Of a stretch of DNA of 64,000 nt, positions 54,141-63,741 are shown piece by piece. Numbering within the stretch: position 1 is the first letter of the stretch; each line of letters begins with the position of its first letter. The stretch spans positions 1,674,001 through 1,738,000 of the forward strand of contig OZ241742.1 of assembly GCA_965200955.1 (NCBI GenBank), read 5' to 3'. Position numbers and translations under genes: made by a program. This stretch comes from Bin80 sp026708685 (GTDB lineage: Bacteria; Bacteroidota; Rhodothermia; Rhodothermales; Bin80). The notes under the pieces were generated by a model. It was not told the origin of the DNA and did not search any database. It was given only the letters and a program-made list of their open reading frames with translations.

Positions 54141-54602
54141 CTATTCAAAGAACTTCTTGTATTTTTTGGGCATGTCTGCGATTGCCTTATCAATGCCTTT
54201 CTTCATCAATGCAATCGTATTCTCTTCAACCTTGACCGTTGGTGCTTCTCCCCACGGCCAGTCGATATTTTGGTATGGACGAACGATGGCCATAAATTTC
54301 GGCAATTTATCTGCCTTATCACGGTAGATATACTTACCGATCGCCACATGTTTATACAGATCTTCAGGTGGAGGATATGACGTGCGCCGATAACCCGTCG
54401 CGATACCGTTAGAAAAGTGATACGCGATGTATTCTTCAATCAATATCTTGATGTCATTCAACGTCTCTGCGCTACCAGTTTCATCTTTAACCAGATCACG
54501 CACACCGCGATATATGTACTTTGGGCTGCCATCATCTTCTTTGTGCTTGAAGATAAAAAATCCGTCCTTGTCTGTCTCGAAAATGTAGTCGTCAAAATTC
54601 AT
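54141..54602 (-). CDS. hypothetical protein, 153 residues
   Basis: An acidic, Tyr/Lys-rich cytosolic protein with no recognised family. It starts MNFDDYIFETDKDGFFIFKH, has TSYPPPEDLYKHVAIGKYIY in the middle and ends ADMPKKYKKFFE. No signal or membrane segment. It lies in an AT-rich accessory stretch, followed at once by the 49-codon frame. Confidence 0.55.
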   Translation of the reverse strand: MNFDDYIFETDKDGFFIFKHKEDDGSPKYIYRGVRDLVKDETGSAETLNDIKILIEEYIAYHFSNGIATGYRRTSYPPPEDLYKHVAIGKYIYRDKADKLPKFMAIVRPYQNIDWPWGEAPTVKVEENTIALMKKGIDKAIADMPKKYKKFFE

Positions 54603-54776
54603 GATACCTAATATTAGAGACTCCTATGAGCCGTCAAATGGATCAGTCAGTAACTCTATAACCTTGTTACTTATGGATATAATTCCCAAACTACCAAATC
54701 GATCATAGCGATAAGGATAGGTGGTTGCTCCATGAACACGAATGACGACCCCATCATCAAAGTGAATGATTCAGAT

Positions 54777-55481
54777 TCAAGTTGTTGGCTCTTTTGAAAG
54801 TTTAACGAATGGTAGCCAAGAAATGAAACTAAGAACCAAAGCCACACCGAGGGCAATGAAAACATACCATGGCCATGGACCTAATAAATCTAATATTGAA
54901 CCATGAGGAGGTTTCTCAATCAAATACATGTAATTAACCCCGCTAGTATAATTGAAAATCATCATTAGCACACAATACCCCGTAATCCATAACATTGAAT
55001 AGACGACACTAATCCTGCGTGGATATATGCGCCAAACAGATACAAGATAGATGATAAATAGAAGAAGCCCCGAATGAACAATCCAATACGTGAAATAGAG
55101 CAAATTTGGAAAGGAGTTACTGAGATTAGGAGTAATCACGCCCTGTAGCGTTCCTACGGTAATAATAAAATAACATACCTCTACCAGATGCCTTGGACGA
55201 TATTTCCAGAAGAAAAATGGCAACATCACCGCAAGAAAGTTACATAAATTGAGAGGGATATGTTTCTGCCAATCAAAGATTCCAGTGGATACCCTAAAAA
55301 TGAAAGCGGAGGTAATTGCAGAAAAGATGAGGATTGACATCCATCGTAAAATCATTTCCTGAGAACGTCGATCTAATTTCCTGCGAGCATAGATCGGAAG
55401 CACAACACATAGAATGGCTGTTATGGCCATAATGAAAAAATGCTCTGCACTGAAAAATTGAATCCCCGTAGTTTCAGTCAT
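54777..55481 (-). CDS. YwaF/TIGR02206-family membrane protein
   Basis: A 234-residue membrane protein with about six helices; the ATG at 55481 (MTETTGIQFFSAEHFFIM) fits the family better than 55604. Family features are the opening FFSAEHFFIM, HIPLNLCNFLAVMLPFFFW, GTLQGVITPNL and NYTSGVNYMYLIEKPP. TIGR02206 proteins are uncharacterised. No close neighbour suggests its job. Confidence 0.85.
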   Translation of the reverse strand: MTETTGIQFFSAEHFFIMAITAILCVVLPIYARRKLDRRSQEMILRWMSILIFSAITSAFIFRVSTGIFDWQKHIPLNLCNFLAVMLPFFFWKYRPRHLVEVCYFIITVGTLQGVITPNLSNSFPNLLYFTYWIVHSGLLLFIIYLVSVWRIYPRRISVVYSMLWITGYCVLMMIFNYTSGVNYMYLIEKPPHGSILDLLGPWPWYVFIALGVALVLSFISWLPFVKLSKEPTT

Positions 55482-56284
55482 CGGCAAATGATCTTGTGAT
55501 GTTGTAAATACAAACCAAACATAAAATATAAATGAACTTGATTTATTGTTGAGCCATTGTCTCACGAACTCCTGTGGTAACACTGAAACAGATACCGACC
55601 CCACTGAGATAACAATTCAATCCACTAGCAACAAGATCTGTGAAATGTAGGGAGTCATTGTTAGGTCTCTTGTTAATAATCTCTTCATCGCGAAGCCCGC
55701 CAGTCAAAATTTGGAAATATATCAATACCAGAGTTACAAAAATGAAATTCAATTTGGAAGTTCAAACAACATAAAATTTAGTGTAAAATAATGGACTAAA
55801 CAAGAAATGGGAATGTTTACTTGGAACCCAGAGCGTAAAATAAACTGACACTCTTCGCACCGGTGTCAATAGTCTGGTCAAATATACAAAATCTGAATGA
55901 CATACATACAACTAGTCTCCTACATATTCCCCTGAATCCATAAACAAGACTTGTGCAGGCTATTTCTAAGAACTATGACGATGGAGAGAGAGGTAATCGT
56001 AGAGATTACCCCGTACACTAAATCCCGTTACACCTGAAATAAATGTGATGACCTAATCTTTTTCCACTGTAAATTCAGATACAATTCGGGGACTGTTTTC
56101 TAGGACTACAGCGTAAGTATAATGGCTACCTCGTAGCCTATTTTGATAGATCTGGTGAACTCAAGTGCCAACGATAGTTACCGATGCAATCGTGAACTAT
56201 CTGCTTCACCCAATGCAAATACGCGTTGGGCTTTGCCGTCGCTCAAGAAAGAGATCATATTGAAGCCTGCGGGGACGATCTTTG
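55482..56284. other. AT-rich stretch with no intact gene
   Basis: About 800 bases upstream of the YwaF-like gene. I see no gene or RNA in it, apart from worn coding traces near 56200-56284 that belong to the Calx-beta fragment. Confidence 0.35.
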
Positions 56285-56418
56285 CTGAATCTATCTATAG
56301 CGATCACGATTGATCAAGCAGACGAATTAGATGAGACAGTCATTGTGACGCTGACCAGCGGTGCAGGTATGACATAGGAGGTCAACACGTACTTACGTTC
56401 ACCATTGTGAATACTATG
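56285..56418 (+). pseudogene. decayed Calx-beta domain fragment
   Basis: The plus strand reads LNLSIAITIDQADELDE and TVIVTLTSGAGMT, then TAG. A shifted frame continues GQHVLTFTIVNT. This is the end of a Calx-beta domain as found in large secreted adhesins (ADExDETVxVTLxSGxG...HTFTIxN). One stop and one frameshift separate the pieces, and the rest of the protein is missing. Confidence 0.6.
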
Positions 56419-56616
56419 GGTTTTACTTTCATGAAGAATTGTGTGCACCAATAGAATTAGATTTTCAGGTATGGTCAGATCAGTGCGACAAGTTCGTGGG
56501 GGCCCTAATTGTTCACAATACCAAAATTACTTTGAGTACTCATCTGTCGATGAATTGTACTTTCAAGATCGTAGCCATACTGAATTCTTCCATCATCTAT
56601 ACATCGGTTTTTTCAG

Positions 56617-56994
56617 TTGAAGGGAAATCACAAAAACTATAGAGTACCACTACGAGTATATGAAGTAATCGGGTTTCTAAGTATTCTGGGAATCATTCTG
56701 TTTTACATAACTCAAGAAACAGAGATAAATGATAGTGATGCTAATGAGTTTAAGGCTGTGGATGTTCTATTGGAATTACTTAAGAACAATTCAGTTTCCA
56801 GTACGTCTAGATATGATGGTCATGATATAGAAATATTAAGAGATACTATGCATAGAAGATTCAAAGAATATTCGTCAGTTTCCAACTCTCTTACATCACA
56901 CATAATTTCCTGTAGCCAGCCTGATTGCAGTCGCCATAATCGTACTCCAGTAATACCTGATACATGGCAACAGCTCATCTTTAAGGCCCCCTGA
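56617..56994 (+). CDS. possible small membrane-anchored protein
   Basis: A 125-codon frame starting at TTG. A hydrophobic segment VIGFLSILGIILFYI lies near the N-terminus, followed by a polar region with ELLKNNSVSSTSRYDGHDIE. The order fits a single-pass membrane protein, but no family is recognised and the surrounding sequence is decayed, so it may be non-functional. Confidence 0.35.
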   Translation: MKGNHKNYRVPLRVYEVIGFLSILGIILFYITQETEINDSDANEFKAVDVLLELLKNNSVSSTSRYDGHDIEILRDTMHRRFKEYSSVSNSLTSHIISCSQPDCSRHNRTPVIPDTWQQLIFKAP

Positions 56995-57389
56995 TGATTG
57001 AACATTTGTAGACATTCGACTTGAAACGCAGTAGAACCTCCCCACATCTACACAAATCCTCGAAAACCTTTCCTAAATAGGGGGGATAAGGTGTTCAGTT
57101 TATTCGAAAATCTATCCCCAGTGCCTCTGTGCCAAAGGTAACCGCCAAACTAAGGATCATGTGCAACGAGTAGAATTTCTCCTACGATTGGTAAGAGGGA
57201 GATAAGGCTTACGAACAAGACGAAATCAGATGGGTATAACGCACAATAATGTTTTCCTCACCAATTATCATCCTGACTCATTCTTTTCAGAGACCTGAGT
57301 GTGTTTACGAAACCTTTTTCCAGTGGTTGACCCTGACCATCAGGGTGTCATAGATTTAAATAACTCCACTGTGAACCATTTATGATGGT
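56995..57389. other. intergenic region upstream of the nrnA-like gene
   Basis: About 395 bases with no gene. It contains at 57137-57157 a near copy of 23278-23298, starting GGTAACCGCC in both. Confidence 0.4.
57137..57157 (+). repeat. dispersed 21-base repeat
   Basis: Matches 23278-23298 at 19 of 21 positions and begins GGTAACCGCC in both. The copies are 34 kb apart, both in decayed accessory stretches. Confidence 0.5.
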
Positions 57390-58439
57390 ATGTTGAAACG
57401 TATTTTGGGGGTGTTGCATGATCACGATCGCTTTGTGATTACGACTCATAAGCGTCCAGATGGTGATGCCATTGGTTCGCAGCTTGCACTGGGCAAGTTC
57501 ATAAATGCTTTGGGAAAAGAAGTTCTGTTGTTTAATTCTGATCCTATCCCTACAACCCTTGACTGGATCAAAGGCTCTGAGGAGGTTCAAACGGGTAATA
57601 CATTAGAAAATCTTGAAGCTGTATCAAAGGCGGATGTCTTTATTGTTGTGGATGCGAACACTCGGGATCGGTTAGGGACAACGGTAGAACGGGCCTTGGA
57701 TCTCTTTACGGGTCCAACCCTTTTAATTGATCACCATACTGCCCCCGAATCTTGGTTTACCTGGATGTTAAGAGATGAACATGCCGCTGCCACTTCAGAA
57801 CTCGTTTATGATTTAATCTGCACCTATGATCCAAAGATGATTGATGCCGACATTGCGACGGCATTGTATACTGGAATCATGACGGATACAGGATCGTTTC
57901 GATTCTCAACGGTGACACCCAAGATCCATCAAATCATTGCTCATTTACTTGAATGTGGATGTACTTCCCCGCAAGTTGTCTATGGACATGTCTATGAAAA
58001 CCACAGTCATGCATGGCCGCGGCTTGTATCATTGGTGTTTCGTGGATTAACCTTCTTGAACGAGGGCAAGGTCGCTTACGTTACGGTCACGAGGCATATG
58101 CTGGATGTTTCCGGTGTGGATCATGGTGAATCACATCAGATGTCTGATTTGGTGATGTCCATTGCTGGGGTTGAGGTCATGCTGATGTTGACCGAGTTGA
58201 GCCATGGAGTGAAGGCAAGTTTTCGTTCCAAGGGGGATCATCATGTAGATGGCTGGGCACGTACTCTCGGCGGGGGAGGGCATCAAAATGCTGCTGGAGC
58301 CTACATTGAAACTTCTATGGAGGATGCACTTAATTTGGCTCTAAATTCCATTCCTGACTTCTTTAAAGACAAGACGACGACCAGCTTGCTTGAAGATGAT
58401 CAGTCCTACTTAAATGAATTGATTGGTATGAAACCATGA
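57390..58439 (+). CDS. NrnA-like DHH phosphoesterase
   Basis: A 349-residue DHH/DHHA1 protein. Motifs are THKRPDGDAIGSQLALG, VDANTRDRLG, LLIDHHTAP and, in the DHHA1 half, TLGGGGHQNAAG. Such enzymes degrade short RNA oligonucleotides (nanoRNase) and dephosphorylate pAp; some act on cyclic dinucleotides instead. It overlaps pepA by 4 bp (ATGA), so it heads an operon with pepA and pdxA. Confidence 0.9.
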   Translation: MLKRILGVLHDHDRFVITTHKRPDGDAIGSQLALGKFINALGKEVLLFNSDPIPTTLDWIKGSEEVQTGNTLENLEAVSKADVFIVVDANTRDRLGTTVERALDLFTGPTLLIDHHTAPESWFTWMLRDEHAAATSELVYDLICTYDPKMIDADIATALYTGIMTDTGSFRFSTVTPKIHQIIAHLLECGCTSPQVVYGHVYENHSHAWPRLVSLVFRGLTFLNEGKVAYVTVTRHMLDVSGVDHGESHQMSDLVMSIAGVEVMLMLTELSHGVKASFRSKGDHHVDGWARTLGGGGHQNAAGAYIETSMEDALNLALNSIPDFFKDKTTTSLLEDDQSYLNELIGMKP

Positions 58440-59941
58440 TTATGAAAGTATCCGTTACCACTCTGAATCTTTCAGATTTGGATGTGGATCTGCTGATTAT
58501 TCCCATTGGAAAATCACTCAGCGGAGCAAAGGCTGCACAGATCGGTGGTCCGATTGGTGAAGCATTGACCACTGCAATGATTGACTTTGATGGAAATCAA
58601 GGGGAATCACTGCTCTGTTATCCAGATTCTGGCCGTGCACGACGAGTTGCGTTGATTGGTATTGGAGATCAAGAACTCGCGTCACGGCATCAGCTCCGAG
58701 AAGCCGGTGCAGCTGGGGCTGAACTATCGATGAAAACCAAAGCGGCAACCGTCGCTTTGTGTGTTCCTGATTCAGGGCTTGAAGCAGAATTTGCGGGGCA
58801 GGCTCTGGTGGAGGGATTCATGCTCGCATCCTACGCCTATGACCGCTACAAGACGCAATCCGATGAGAGCAAAAAAATCCCGGAGCGCCTAGTTCTGCAC
58901 GCCTCTCGTGATGAAAAATCAGCTCGCCGGGGCGGGGAGAGGGGGCGGGTTGAATCCGAAGCCACCATTACCGCTCGTGATCTTGTCAACATGTCGCCCC
59001 ATGATAAGACACCGACCCAACTCGGCAAGATTGTCGAACGTTTCGGTCGGAAACATGGATATGAAGTATCTGTATGGGATCAGTCCGATATTGAAAAAGA
59101 GAAAATGGGAGGACTTCTTGGTGTCAATCGCGGTAGCATGAATCCGCCCGTACTCATTGAGATGACCTGGAAGCCTACCAATGCACCCAATTCCCATCCA
59201 CTGGTGCTGATTGGAAAAGGAATCGTATTTGATACAGGCGGTCTGTCATTGAAGCCGACCAAAGATTCTATGGATCATATGAAGGCGGACATGGCTGGTG
59301 CTGCCGCCATCATTGGTGCGATGGAGGCCATTTCCCGACTGGATGTTCCTCTGTATATCATTGGTTTAATTCCTGCCACGGATAATCGCCCTGGACAGGA
59401 TGCCTATGTACCTGGTGATGTTCTCACCATGCATTCAGGAAAGACCGTAGAAGTGCTTAACACGGATGCCGAAGGCCGACTGATTCTCGCCGATGCACTC
59501 TCATACGCACAACTGTACCGTCCCGAACTTGTGATTGATCTAGCCACGCTGACGGGTGCACAAGTAGTTGCACTTGGAAGTCAGGTCGGTGCAGTAATGA
59601 CCTCTGAAGATTCTGGAGCCCAGAAACGCCTTGAATCGATCCTTAAGGCTGCTGAGATTAGTGGAGATCTGCTACACCCACTTCCCATGTTTTCCCACTA
59701 TGGAGATGCACTCAAAAGTGATGTAGCGGATATCAAGAATATTGGAAATCGCGAGGCGGGAAGTATTACTGCGGCAAAATTCTTGGAGCATTTTGTAGAT
59801 TATCCCTGGGTTCATATTGATATGGCTGGACCATCGTTTTTAAAGACACCATTACCCTATCGTCCAGCAGGAGGGACTGGATATGGGGTCCGACTGCTCA
59901 TTGAGTTTATCCGAGAATACGCCTTCCCCAAGAAGAAGTAG
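58436..59941 (+). CDS. pepA: leucyl aminopeptidase
   Basis: A 501-residue M17 aminopeptidase with two metal ions. The catalytic half has VLIGKGIVFDTGGLSLKPTK, MKADMAGAAA and NTDAEGRLILADAL, which hold the metal ligands and the active-site Lys and Arg. The N-terminal half is the usual non-catalytic domain. It is the middle gene of the operon; pdxA begins a few bases beyond its stop. Confidence 0.94.
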   Translation: MIMKVSVTTLNLSDLDVDLLIIPIGKSLSGAKAAQIGGPIGEALTTAMIDFDGNQGESLLCYPDSGRARRVALIGIGDQELASRHQLREAGAAGAELSMKTKAATVALCVPDSGLEAEFAGQALVEGFMLASYAYDRYKTQSDESKKIPERLVLHASRDEKSARRGGERGRVESEATITARDLVNMSPHDKTPTQLGKIVERFGRKHGYEVSVWDQSDIEKEKMGGLLGVNRGSMNPPVLIEMTWKPTNAPNSHPLVLIGKGIVFDTGGLSLKPTKDSMDHMKADMAGAAAIIGAMEAISRLDVPLYIIGLIPATDNRPGQDAYVPGDVLTMHSGKTVEVLNTDAEGRLILADALSYAQLYRPELVIDLATLTGAQVVALGSQVGAVMTSEDSGAQKRLESILKAAEISGDLLHPLPMFSHYGDALKSDVADIKNIGNREAGSITAAKFLEHFVDYPWVHIDMAGPSFLKTPLPYRPAGGTGYGVRLLIEFIREYAFPKKK

Positions 59942-59945
59942 TATA

Positions 59946-60956
59946 GTGTCTGCTGACTCACAACAGAGGATACGCATTGCGATCACAATGGGTGATCCCA
60001 ATGGAATTGGCCCCGAAGTGGTGCTTAAATGCTTGGATGATCCTTTGTTGAAGAAGCGGGTGGAGCCCGTTCTTGTCGGTTCATTAAAGATCCTTAAGTT
60101 CCATGCCAAGCTCCTTGGCAAGCGGCTTCCCCCCATCGTGGAAGGCCTCAATAAACCGATTCCCAAGTTTGGGATTCGCATCGTAGATACAACAACACCC
60201 CAGCAAGATCCACTGATTGAGATGGGTCAAGTCACCCCATGGGCTGGTTCAATGGCGATGAATGCGGTTAACGAAGGGATCCGTCTATCTATGCAGAATC
60301 AGGTTGCTGCATTGGTGACGGCTCCGATTTCTAAGCTTGCCATTGTGCGTGCTGGTTATAACTTTCCAGGCCATACCGAATACTTGGCTAAAAAAACCAA
60401 TGTCAAGCAGAAAGTAATGATGATGGTATCTGACGAAATGCGCATCAGTCTGGTCACCGATCATATTGCCGTCGGTCAGATTTCCCAGCGAATCACCTCC
60501 AATGGACTCATCTCCAAACTTCGCCGAGTACGGGCATCTCTGATCAAAGATTTTGGAATTTTACATCCCAAAATCGCCGTGCTCGGCTTAAATCCCCATG
60601 CGGGTGAGGGAGGAGTCCTAGGAGATGAGGAGAAAGACATCATCATTCCAGCCATTAAGGAAGCAGGCAATCGTGGAATCATTGCATTCGGTCCTTTTCC
60701 AGCCGATGCTTTTTTCGGCAATCGTCTCTATTGTGCCTATGATGCCATCATGGCAATGTATCACGATCAAGGGCTGATCCCTTTTAAGACGCTTTCCTTT
60801 GGATGTGGTGTCAATTTTACCGCAGGACTACCGATTGTCCGTACTTCACCTGATCATGGAACCGCATTTGATATTGCTGGAAGCAACAAGGCCAATGAAG
60901 GAAGTATGGTTCATGCAGTCCTGCTGGCAGCATGGATTGCGGAGAATCGTCAATAG
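59946..60956 (+). CDS. pdxA: 4-hydroxythreonine-4-phosphate dehydrogenase
   Basis: A 336-residue enzyme of pyridoxal phosphate synthesis. GTG at 59946, 5 bases after the pepA stop, gives VSADSQQRIRIAITMGDPNG; an ATG at 59883 would overlap pepA by 59 bases. Motifs are MGDPNGIGPEVVLK, TAPISKLAIVRAGYNFPGHT, GLNPHAGEGGVLGDEE and MYHDQGLIPFKTL, which include the zinc ligands. It may also be a PdxA2-type paralogue used for sugar acids, but the usual PdxA reading is preferred. Confidence 0.92.
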   Translation: MSADSQQRIRIAITMGDPNGIGPEVVLKCLDDPLLKKRVEPVLVGSLKILKFHAKLLGKRLPPIVEGLNKPIPKFGIRIVDTTTPQQDPLIEMGQVTPWAGSMAMNAVNEGIRLSMQNQVAALVTAPISKLAIVRAGYNFPGHTEYLAKKTNVKQKVMMMVSDEMRISLVTDHIAVGQISQRITSNGLISKLRRVRASLIKDFGILHPKIAVLGLNPHAGEGGVLGDEEKDIIIPAIKEAGNRGIIAFGPFPADAFFGNRLYCAYDAIMAMYHDQGLIPFKTLSFGCGVNFTAGLPIVRTSPDHGTAFDIAGSNKANEGSMVHAVLLAAWIAENRQ

Positions 60957-61313
60957 ACCGATTCAAAAGGTCCTTCTTATTCTTCATTCGGAAATTCAGT
61001 ATTATTGTCTTCTGCTATAATGGCCATACATGAAAATCTATCCACAATCTCTTTCTGTATCTGTTGCAATAATGGTGCTTCATTGAATCCTTATCCTTTT
61101 TAGTATATTTACTGATAAAACATGCATAAGTCAACTCTCATGATGTATGAACGAAGTGTGATCCAATACTGTCTCTATGTCAGAAACACTTGATTAACCC
61201 CTTGATTGGCATGACCAAGCTTTGGTGCAAAAGGGGAACTGCAGATAGATTCAGCAACTCTTCCCTTCACCATGAACGAATTAATCATTGTTTGCAACTG
61301 AGACAGCACTCCA
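60957..61313. other. intergenic region before the AlbA_2-like gene
   Basis: About 360 AT-rich bases with no gene or RNA recognised. It marks the change from a housekeeping operon to an accessory pair. Confidence 0.4.
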
Positions 61314-62516
61314 ATGAAGCGTTTGACAGATTCTGAACTTGAAGCCCTCTTAACAGATACTGAATCTGATCGAGTTGAACGAAAACGTTCATTCGGAGGA
61401 TCTACACCTAAAAAAGCACGGCAAGCCGTTTGTGCTTTTTCGAATGACATTGGTAATCACAACTTGCCTGGTTTGTTATTCATTGGTGCTGAAGATGATG
61501 GTGTGCCATCAAATCTTTCAATCTCAGATGAGCTGTTAAGAAACATCTCCCACATGAAAACTGATGGTAATATTCTTCCATTGCCCGCTCTCTCTGTTGA
61601 GAAAAGGCATCTCAATGGTGCAGAAATGGCCGTCGTGACGGTTATGCCTTCTGATATGCCACCCGTCAAGTACAATGGACGTATTTGGGTGCGAACTGGA
61701 CCAAGTCGATCTATGGCTAATCAACAGGAGGAACGAATTCTGAATGAAAAAAGAAGAAAGAAGACCCTGCCTTTTGATCTGAGCACCTTTCCTACTAGTA
61801 CGATTTCAGATTTATCGAAAACGATTTTTGTCAATGAATATCTCCCTGCCGCATTTGCAGAAGATGTTTTGAGAGATCATCAAAGAACCTATGAGGAACG
61901 ATTAGCATCGTGTAAATTTATCGAATCCATTACCAATACAACTCCGACATTGCTTGGACTACTAGCTATTGGTAAAATCCCACAGGATTTTCTGTGGGGT
62001 GCATATATACAATTTTTGCGTATCAATGGGAATGAGTTATCGGATCCCGTCATGGATGAATGCAAGGCTCAAGGTCCACTCGTTGAGATGCTGAACCGAG
62101 TTGAGCAAAAACTGATCGCCCACAATCGTACTGCAATAGATGTAACCTCTGGACCTGTACATAACATAGAACCCCTCTACCCTCATGTTGCCTTGCAAGA
62201 GATTCTCTATAATGCAGTACTTCATAGAAGCTACGAAAGTACGAATGCTCCCGTGCGTATATACTGGTTCAACAACCGTATTGAAATCATCAGCCCGGGT
62301 GGACCCTATGGTGATGTGACACCTGAGAATTTCGGGACACCTGGAATTACTGATTATCGAAATCCAAATCTATGCGATGTTTTAAAAACATTCGGATTTG
62401 TTCAGGCATTTGGTCGTGGGATAGATATTGCTAAAAGAGCCATGAATAAAAATGGTAATCCTGCTATCGAGTTTGAAGTCAATCAAAGTACTGTTCTCTG
62501 TATTTTACGAAGATAG
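61314..62516 (+). CDS. AlbA_2 (Schlafen-like) and GHKL-type ATP-binding protein
   Basis: A 400-residue protein. The first 130 residues are an AlbA_2/divergent AAA-4 domain: SDRVERKRSFGG, AVCAFSNDI, PGLLFIGAEDDG and GRIWVRTGPSRSMA. The C-terminal part (about 280-400) resembles the HATPase domain of such proteins: LQEILYNAVLHRSYESTNAP, GPYGDVTPENFG and QAFGRGIDIAKRAM. Proteins of this type are often found in mobile or defence loci and as regulators. It is 2 bp before the ParA-like gene, so the two are coupled. Confidence 0.85.
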   Translation: MKRLTDSELEALLTDTESDRVERKRSFGGSTPKKARQAVCAFSNDIGNHNLPGLLFIGAEDDGVPSNLSISDELLRNISHMKTDGNILPLPALSVEKRHLNGAEMAVVTVMPSDMPPVKYNGRIWVRTGPSRSMANQQEERILNEKRRKKTLPFDLSTFPTSTISDLSKTIFVNEYLPAAFAEDVLRDHQRTYEERLASCKFIESITNTTPTLLGLLAIGKIPQDFLWGAYIQFLRINGNELSDPVMDECKAQGPLVEMLNRVEQKLIAHNRTAIDVTSGPVHNIEPLYPHVALQEILYNAVLHRSYESTNAPVRIYWFNNRIEIISPGGPYGDVTPENFGTPGITDYRNPNLCDVLKTFGFVQAFGRGIDIAKRAMNKNGNPAIEFEVNQSTVLCILRR

Positions 62517-62518
62517 GC

Positions 62519-63548
62519 ATGAGTACATCTATTCTGACATTTTTTAATAACAAAGGTGGCGTGGGTAAAACCACCATGGTCTATCATCTTGCTTGGATGT
62601 ACGCATCCCTACAGAAACGGGTTGCAATCTTTGATTTAGACCCTCAGTCTAATCTCACCGCAGCATTCTTACATGAAGATGACATTGAAGAGGTCTGGAA
62701 TCAGACAAATGTAGGTTCAACCATATACAATTGTGTGAGTCCGTTGGCAAGTGTAGGAGATCTCAAAGAGCCTGTCCTAAAGAAAATTAATTCTCACCTT
62801 TATCTTCTTCCAGGTGATATGAGATTGTCCGACTTTGAAAGTATTCTATCTGAGGCATGGCCATCAAGTATGGCAGATAGCAATTTGTATCGTCCTATGC
62901 GCATTCTTAGTTCATTCTGGCATGTCATGCAGTTGGCAGTTGATCAGGTTCAGGCAGAGATTATCCTGATTGACATTGGACCGAATCTGGGAGCTATCAA
63001 CCGATCTGTCCTCATTGTCACAGACTATGTAGTCATCCCAATGGCAGCAGATCTTTATTCCTTGCAAGGATTGAGGAATCTTGGACCAACACTTAGGAAG
63101 TGGAAAAATCTATGTCAGAGAAGAGTAGACAACTGGAGGCAGAGTGAAGATGGGGCATCACAGGGGGGACAGTCAATTACCCTCTGGGCAGATGGAACCG
63201 ATCGGATATTTATGTCAGTAACATAGTGTACGATTAGATCGCCCGGTTAAAGCTTATGATAAGTGGCTCAAGCGCATGCCAAAGGTCTATCAAGAATCGG
63301 TCTTAGCTGAGATTCCCAATGATCATAGGCCATTAACGATGAACCATTGTATTGCAACAGTAAAGCATTATCGTAGCCTGATTCCTATGGCTCAGGAGCA
63401 TCGAAAACCTATTTTCAACTTGACATCTGCAGATGGAGCCATTGGTGCACATGCAAATGCTGTTCAAGATGCCAAAAGAGATTTTAGGTACCTTGCTACA
63501 ACGATCGCATCGAAAATGAATATTGCTATCAACAGCGATTCTGGATAA
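62519..63548 (+). pseudogene. ParA-family ATPase disrupted by frameshift and nonsense
   Basis: A ParA/MinD-type ATPase. The start has NNKGGVGKTTMVYHLAW (deviant Walker A), FDLDPQSNLTAAF and a later IDIGPNLGAINRS. The 235-codon reading frame ends at 63226. Near 63163-63168 a G6 run shifts the frame; dropping one G restores LPSGQMEPIGYLCQ. A TAA at 63219-63221 then stands where a Gln codon is expected, followed in the same frame by HSVRLDRPVKAYDKWLKRMP and the 90-codon end with TSADGAIGAHANAVQ. The intact protein would be about 342 residues, as in related ParA proteins. The damage looks recent. Confidence 0.85.
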
Positions 63549-63741
63549 ATATGATTTGAATGTTCTGATGATGATTTTCCTGCTTTGCCATAATGAATCC
63601 AACGCAAACTTTGACCAAGCTCCCCGCTCACTGGTCATTCATCTACAACCTGGGTATCGTTGATTCTTTTTTCATGTGACTTGACATTAAAGATGAATAG
63701 ATCACAGTCAAGTTTCTTCGCGAAAGACATCACTCCTCATT

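Noticed and set aside
54615..54760. about 50-codon minus-strand frame between the YwaF-like gene and the 153-residue gene
   Set aside because: No ATG, GTG or TTG start was found between its bounding stops, although part of it looks protein-like.
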